Below are positions 52,321 to 55,340 of a stretch of DNA of 55,340 bases, one piece after another. The stretch spans positions 42,983 to 98,322 of the forward strand of contig DHSR01000078.1 of the NCBI GenBank assembly GCA_002410555.1, read 5' to 3'. The notes beneath the pieces were generated by a model. The model had not been told where the DNA came from. It ran no database searches and saw only the letters and a program-made list of their open reading frames with translations. How positions within the stretch are numbered: the stretch's first letter is position 1; each line of letters begins with the position of its first letter. Position numbers and translations under genes: made by a program. The DNA is from Bacteroidales bacterium UBA5281 (lineage in GTDB: Bacteria; Bacteroidota; Bacteroidia; Bacteroidales; Lentimicrobiaceae).

Positions 52321-54942
52321 ATGGATATTGCTGCCAAATATGACCCTACGGGCATTGAAGACAAATGGTATAAATACTGGCTCGATAATAATTTTTTCAG
52401 ATCGGTTCCCGATGAAAGAGAGCCTTATACCATTGTGATACCTCCTCCCAATGTTACCGGGGTATTACATATGGGTCACATGCTTAATAACACCATACAG
52501 GATGTATTGGTTCGTCGTGCACGGATGCAGGGTTACAATGCCTGCTGGCTTCCGGGTACAGATCACGCGTCCATAGCTACAGAAGCCAGGGTTGTGGCCA
52601 TGCTTAAAGAGCAGGGCATCGAAAAAAGTGACCTTACCCGCGAAGCATTTCTGGAGCATGCCTGGGAATGGAAGGAGAAACATGGTGGCATCATACTGGA
52701 ACAGCTTAAAAAATTGGGTGCTTCCTGCGATTGGGAACGTACCCGGTTTACCATGGATGAAAGCATGTATGCATCGGTAATTGATGTTTTTATTGATCTT
52801 TATAACAAAGGGCTGATTTATCGCGGCGTGCGCATGGTAAATTGGGATCCCAAAGCATTGACTGCCCTGTCGGATGAAGAGGTTATCTATAAGGAGGTTA
52901 AATCCAAACTTTACTATGTAAGGTATAAGGTTGAAGATACCGAAGATGAGTGGGTTACAGTAGCTACTACCCGTCCGGAAACCATTCTTGGCGATACTGC
53001 GGTATGTTTTCATCCTCAGGATGAACGCTATACACATCTGATTGGAAAAAAAGTATTGATCCCCCTGCTTAAGAAAGCCATTCCACTCATTCAGGATGAA
53101 TATGTTGACCCCACCTTTGGTACCGGATGTCTGAAAATTACACCGGCTCATGATATCAATGATTACACCATTGGTCTGAAGCACAACCTGGAAAGTATTG
53201 ACATTTTTAACGATAACGGTACCTTAAATGAGAAGGCCAGGCTGTATGTGGGGATGGATAGGTTTAAAGTAAGGAAGCATATAGTGGAAGATTTGCTCAA
53301 TCATGGCCACATTCAAAGAATTGAGGATTATACCAATAATGTCGGTTTTTCTGAACGTACCGATGAGGTGATTGAACCCAAACTGTCGGTACAATGGTTT
53401 CTGAAAATGGCTGATATGGCCAAACCTGCTCTGGATGTAGTAATGAATGATATTATACATTTCCATCCGGAAAAGTTTAAAAATACATATCGTCACTGGA
53501 TGGAAAACGTTCGTGACTGGTGTATCAGCCGGCAATTGTGGTGGGGACAACGAATTCCTGCCTGGTATCTGCCTACGGGTCAAGCTGTTGTGGCCCGCAC
53601 TGCTGAAGAAGCCCTGGAAAAAGCCCGGGAAATTACCGGCAATGCCGCCATTTTGGAAAAAGACCTGAAACAGGATGAAGATGTACTCGATACCTGGTTT
53701 TCTTCCTGGTTGTGGCCCATTTCGGTGTTTGACGGCATACGGTATCCCGAAAATTCTGACATTAAATATTATTATCCTACCAATGATCTGGTGACTGCTC
53801 CTGAAATACTGTTTTTCTGGGTTGCCCGAATGATTATGGCCGGATTGGAATATCAACAGGAAATTCCATTTAAAAATGTATATCTCACCGGAATTGTGCG
53901 CGATAAGCTGGGCAGAAAAATGTCCAAATCACTTGGCAATTCACCTGATCCACTTGATTTAATAAGCAAATACGGTGCTGATGGTGTGCGTGTAGGCATG
54001 CTGCTCACTTCTCCTGCCGGCAACGATTTGCCCTTTGATGAAGGGCTATGCGAACAGGGCAGAAATTTCAGTAATAAAATATGGAATGCACTGAGGTTGG
54101 TTAAAGGCTGGGAAGTGGGCGAAAAACTGCAGCAACCTGAATATGCGGCCATTTCAGTGGCCTGGTTTGAACAGCGTTTTAATGAAACCCTGGCTCAAAT
54201 TGAAGATCATTTCTCAAAATACAGATTGTCAGATGCACTAATGGCCGCCTATAAGCTGGTATGGGACGACTTTTGCTCCTGGTATCTTGAAATGATAAAA
54301 CCTGCATACCAGCAGCCCATTGATCCCCTTACCCTGAAAGCAACGGTTGCATATTTTGAAAAGCTGATGCTGGTGTTACACCCATTTATTCCATTTATCA
54401 CTGAAGAAATCTGGCAAATTCTCCAAACCCGGGCCGGGGGCGAAAGTATAATGGTTAGCCCCATGCCGTTGGCTGAAAACTATGACCAGTCTGTTCTTGA
54501 TCAGTTTGAGCATGCCATGCTGGTGGTTAATGCCCTTCGCAATTTCCGTAGAGAGAAAAACCTGCCATTAAAAGAGCCTTTGGAGTTATTGGTAAAAAGT
54601 AGTGAAGCAGAACACAAGTATGATCCCATCATCATTAAATTAGCCAACCTTTCAGCCATCAGGACGGTGGAGGAAAAACCGGAAGCAGTCACTGGTTTTC
54701 TGGTTAAAGCTACTGAATATTTTATACCATTAAGTGGTATTCAGGATCTGGAAGCAGAAAGAGAAAAGTTGCAGAAAGAACTGGATTATACCCGGGGGTT
54801 TCTCAATTCAGTGATGCGAAAACTCAGCAATGAAAAATTTATCTCCAATGCAAAGCCGGAAATCATAGAGAATGAGCGTAAAAAGCAGGCCGATGCTCAA
54901 ATTCGTATAGAATTACTTGAATCGCAGTTAAATTCTCTCTAA
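52321..54942 (+). CDS. valS: valine--tRNA ligase
   Basis: 873 aa, full length. Charges tRNA-Val. HIGH motif as HMGH (50-53) in PPPNVTGVLHMGHMLN. The CP1 editing domain carries the family signature TTRPETILGDTAVCFHP and GTGCLKITPAHDINDY. KMSKS at residues 533-537 (GRKMSKSLGNSPDPLDLI). Anticodon-binding domain in the last third, and a C-terminal coiled coil of ~65 residues (LEAEREKLQKELDYTRGFLN) that contacts tRNA. Monocistronic. Confidence 0.98.
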   Translation: MDIAAKYDPTGIEDKWYKYWLDNNFFRSVPDEREPYTIVIPPPNVTGVLHMGHMLNNTIQDVLVRRARMQGYNACWLPGTDHASIATEARVVAMLKEQGIEKSDLTREAFLEHAWEWKEKHGGIILEQLKKLGASCDWERTRFTMDESMYASVIDVFIDLYNKGLIYRGVRMVNWDPKALTALSDEEVIYKEVKSKLYYVRYKVEDTEDEWVTVATTRPETILGDTAVCFHPQDERYTHLIGKKVLIPLLKKAIPLIQDEYVDPTFGTGCLKITPAHDINDYTIGLKHNLESIDIFNDNGTLNEKARLYVGMDRFKVRKHIVEDLLNHGHIQRIEDYTNNVGFSERTDEVIEPKLSVQWFLKMADMAKPALDVVMNDIIHFHPEKFKNTYRHWMENVRDWCISRQLWWGQRIPAWYLPTGQAVVARTAEEALEKAREITGNAAILEKDLKQDEDVLDTWFSSWLWPISVFDGIRYPENSDIKYYYPTNDLVTAPEILFFWVARMIMAGLEYQQEIPFKNVYLTGIVRDKLGRKMSKSLGNSPDPLDLISKYGADGVRVGMLLTSPAGNDLPFDEGLCEQGRNFSNKIWNALRLVKGWEVGEKLQQPEYAAISVAWFEQRFNETLAQIEDHFSKYRLSDALMAAYKLVWDDFCSWYLEMIKPAYQQPIDPLTLKATVAYFEKLMLVLHPFIPFITEEIWQILQTRAGGESIMVSPMPLAENYDQSVLDQFEHAMLVVNALRNFRREKNLPLKEPLELLVKSSEAEHKYDPIIIKLANLSAIRTVEEKPEAVTGFLVKATEYFIPLSGIQDLEAEREKLQKELDYTRGFLNSVMRKLSNEKFISNAKPEIIENERKKQADAQIRIELLESQLNSL

Positions 54943-55014
54943 AACATGAACAAATCCATATTTGTGTTGTTTTTTTGGGCGTTACTACCATCAAAGAGTT
55001 GATTTTTTTCATTC

Positions 55015-55048
55015 TTTTGTTGGTTGAACAATAAATAAACTATTTTTG
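55015..55048 (+). promoter_or_regulatory. consensus promoter of the cold-shock gene
   Basis: TTTTG (55015-55019), 21-nt spacer, TATTTTTG (55041-55048). Predicted start ~55054; the leader of ~24 nt is too short for an E. coli cspA-style thermosensor. Confidence 0.7.
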
Positions 55049-55077
55049 CGCATATTTTTTAAATTTTTTATTTCATC

Positions 55078-55269
55078 ATGAAAACAGGAAAAGTAAAATT
55101 CTTCAATGAATCAAAAGGTTATGGATTTATTCTTGACGAAGAATCCGGAAAAGAGTATTTCGTTCACGCCACTGGTCTTATCGACCGGGTTAACGAAGGA
55201 GATTCTGTCACCTTTGAGCTTCAGGAAGGCAAGAAAGGCTTAAACGCTGTAAATGTTAAAATAGCTTAA
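55078..55269 (+). CDS. cspA: cold-shock domain protein
   Basis: 63 aa, a single OB-fold CSD. RNP1 KGYGFILDEES and RNP2 EYFVHATGL are intact, with aromatic side chains for single-stranded nucleic acid binding. Opens MKTGKVKFFNESKGYGFI. Acts as an RNA chaperone; cold induction is inferred from the family. Monocistronic, with a consensus promoter and a strong terminator. Confidence 0.95.
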   Translation: MKTGKVKFFNESKGYGFILDEESGKEYFVHATGLIDRVNEGDSVTFELQEGKKGLNAVNVKIA

Positions 55270-55295
55270 CTTTGCATAACTTGCGCATCGGTCTT

Positions 55296-55324
55296 AAGCC
55301 CCGCCAACTGGTGGGGCTTTTTTA
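55296..55324 (+). terminator. intrinsic terminator of the cold-shock gene
   Basis: Stem AAGCCCC/GGGGCTT with inner CC/GG pairs, then TTTTTT. It lies 26 nt after the stop codon. Confidence 0.9.
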
Positions 55325-55340
55325 GGTGCGCCCGGCATGG

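Noticed and set aside
53224..53856. 210-codon open frame antisense to valS
   Set aside because: Shadow of the conserved valS coding sequence, with no promoter or recognisable domain.

Overview
The window is chromosomal DNA from a member of the Bacteroidota, probably an environmental Bacteroidales/Marinilabiliales-like lineage; I cannot fix the order or genus. The evidence is three proteins ending in type IX secretion (T9SS) type A sorting domains, several protein families largely restricted to this phylum (DUF4783, DUF4834, DUF5606, DUF6427, a stand-alone PASTA protein), weak or absent Shine-Dalgarno sequences, and many promoters with the Bacteroidota -7 box TAnnTTTG, some with a TTTG -33 box. 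No phage, insertion sequence, CRISPR array, rRNA or conjugative gene is visible. Most of the window is core chromosome with short operons on both strands.

Layout. 1-5.5 kb: a PQQ-type sugar dehydrogenase with a beta-propeller partner, tRNA-Leu(UAG), a membrane protein, lipoprotein MsrA, and a PAS sensor with no output domain. 5.7-13.7 kb: a secreted trypsin-fold protease, ddl, a PASTA protein, a large T9SS-exported protein, an RluD-like pseudouridine synthase and a stand-alone SpoT-like HD protein. 13.7-17.9 kb: a candidate small RNA or attenuated leader in front of a GreA/Rnk-like gene, rdgB-rlmH, DUF4783-nadC and a YihY/BrkB protein. 18-25.7 kb: a surface-glycan region. A flippase and a large GT-B-like transferase converge on a tightly overlapping five-gene nonulosonic acid operon (legionaminic-acid type judging by its synthase and its CBS-nucleotidyltransferase). 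26-32 kb: gpsA, a truncated RES-domain remnant, a GT4 glycosyltransferase, a YfhO-like protein, DUF4834 and rpmH. 32.0-32.6 kb: a low-complexity heptad-repeat intergenic block. 32.6-37 kb: pepD, rsmG and a two-component system. 37-42.7 kb: a LysM glucosaminidase, then almost 1 kb without a protein gene that holds two near-identical promoter-to-terminator units (candidate tandem small RNAs), then a large unknown membrane-anchored protein and an outer-membrane-like protein. 42.7-55.3 kb: rnhB, DUF6427, purD, an EF-G gene, DUF2752/TM2 proteins, pyrD-pyrK, DUF5606, a glycosyltransferase, valS and a cold-shock protein.

The most unusual signal is the pair of paralogous noncoding units at about 38.09-38.27 and 38.78-38.96 kb. 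Each has its own -33/-7 promoter and a GC-rich hairpin terminator. The predicted transcript body is clearly better conserved than the sequence just upstream, and the few changes fall in loops or at helix ends. I do not recognise them as a known RNA family. Second-tier leads are the leader RNA at 13.87 kb, the possible nonulosonate transferase at 19.4 kb and the incomplete legionaminate pathway.
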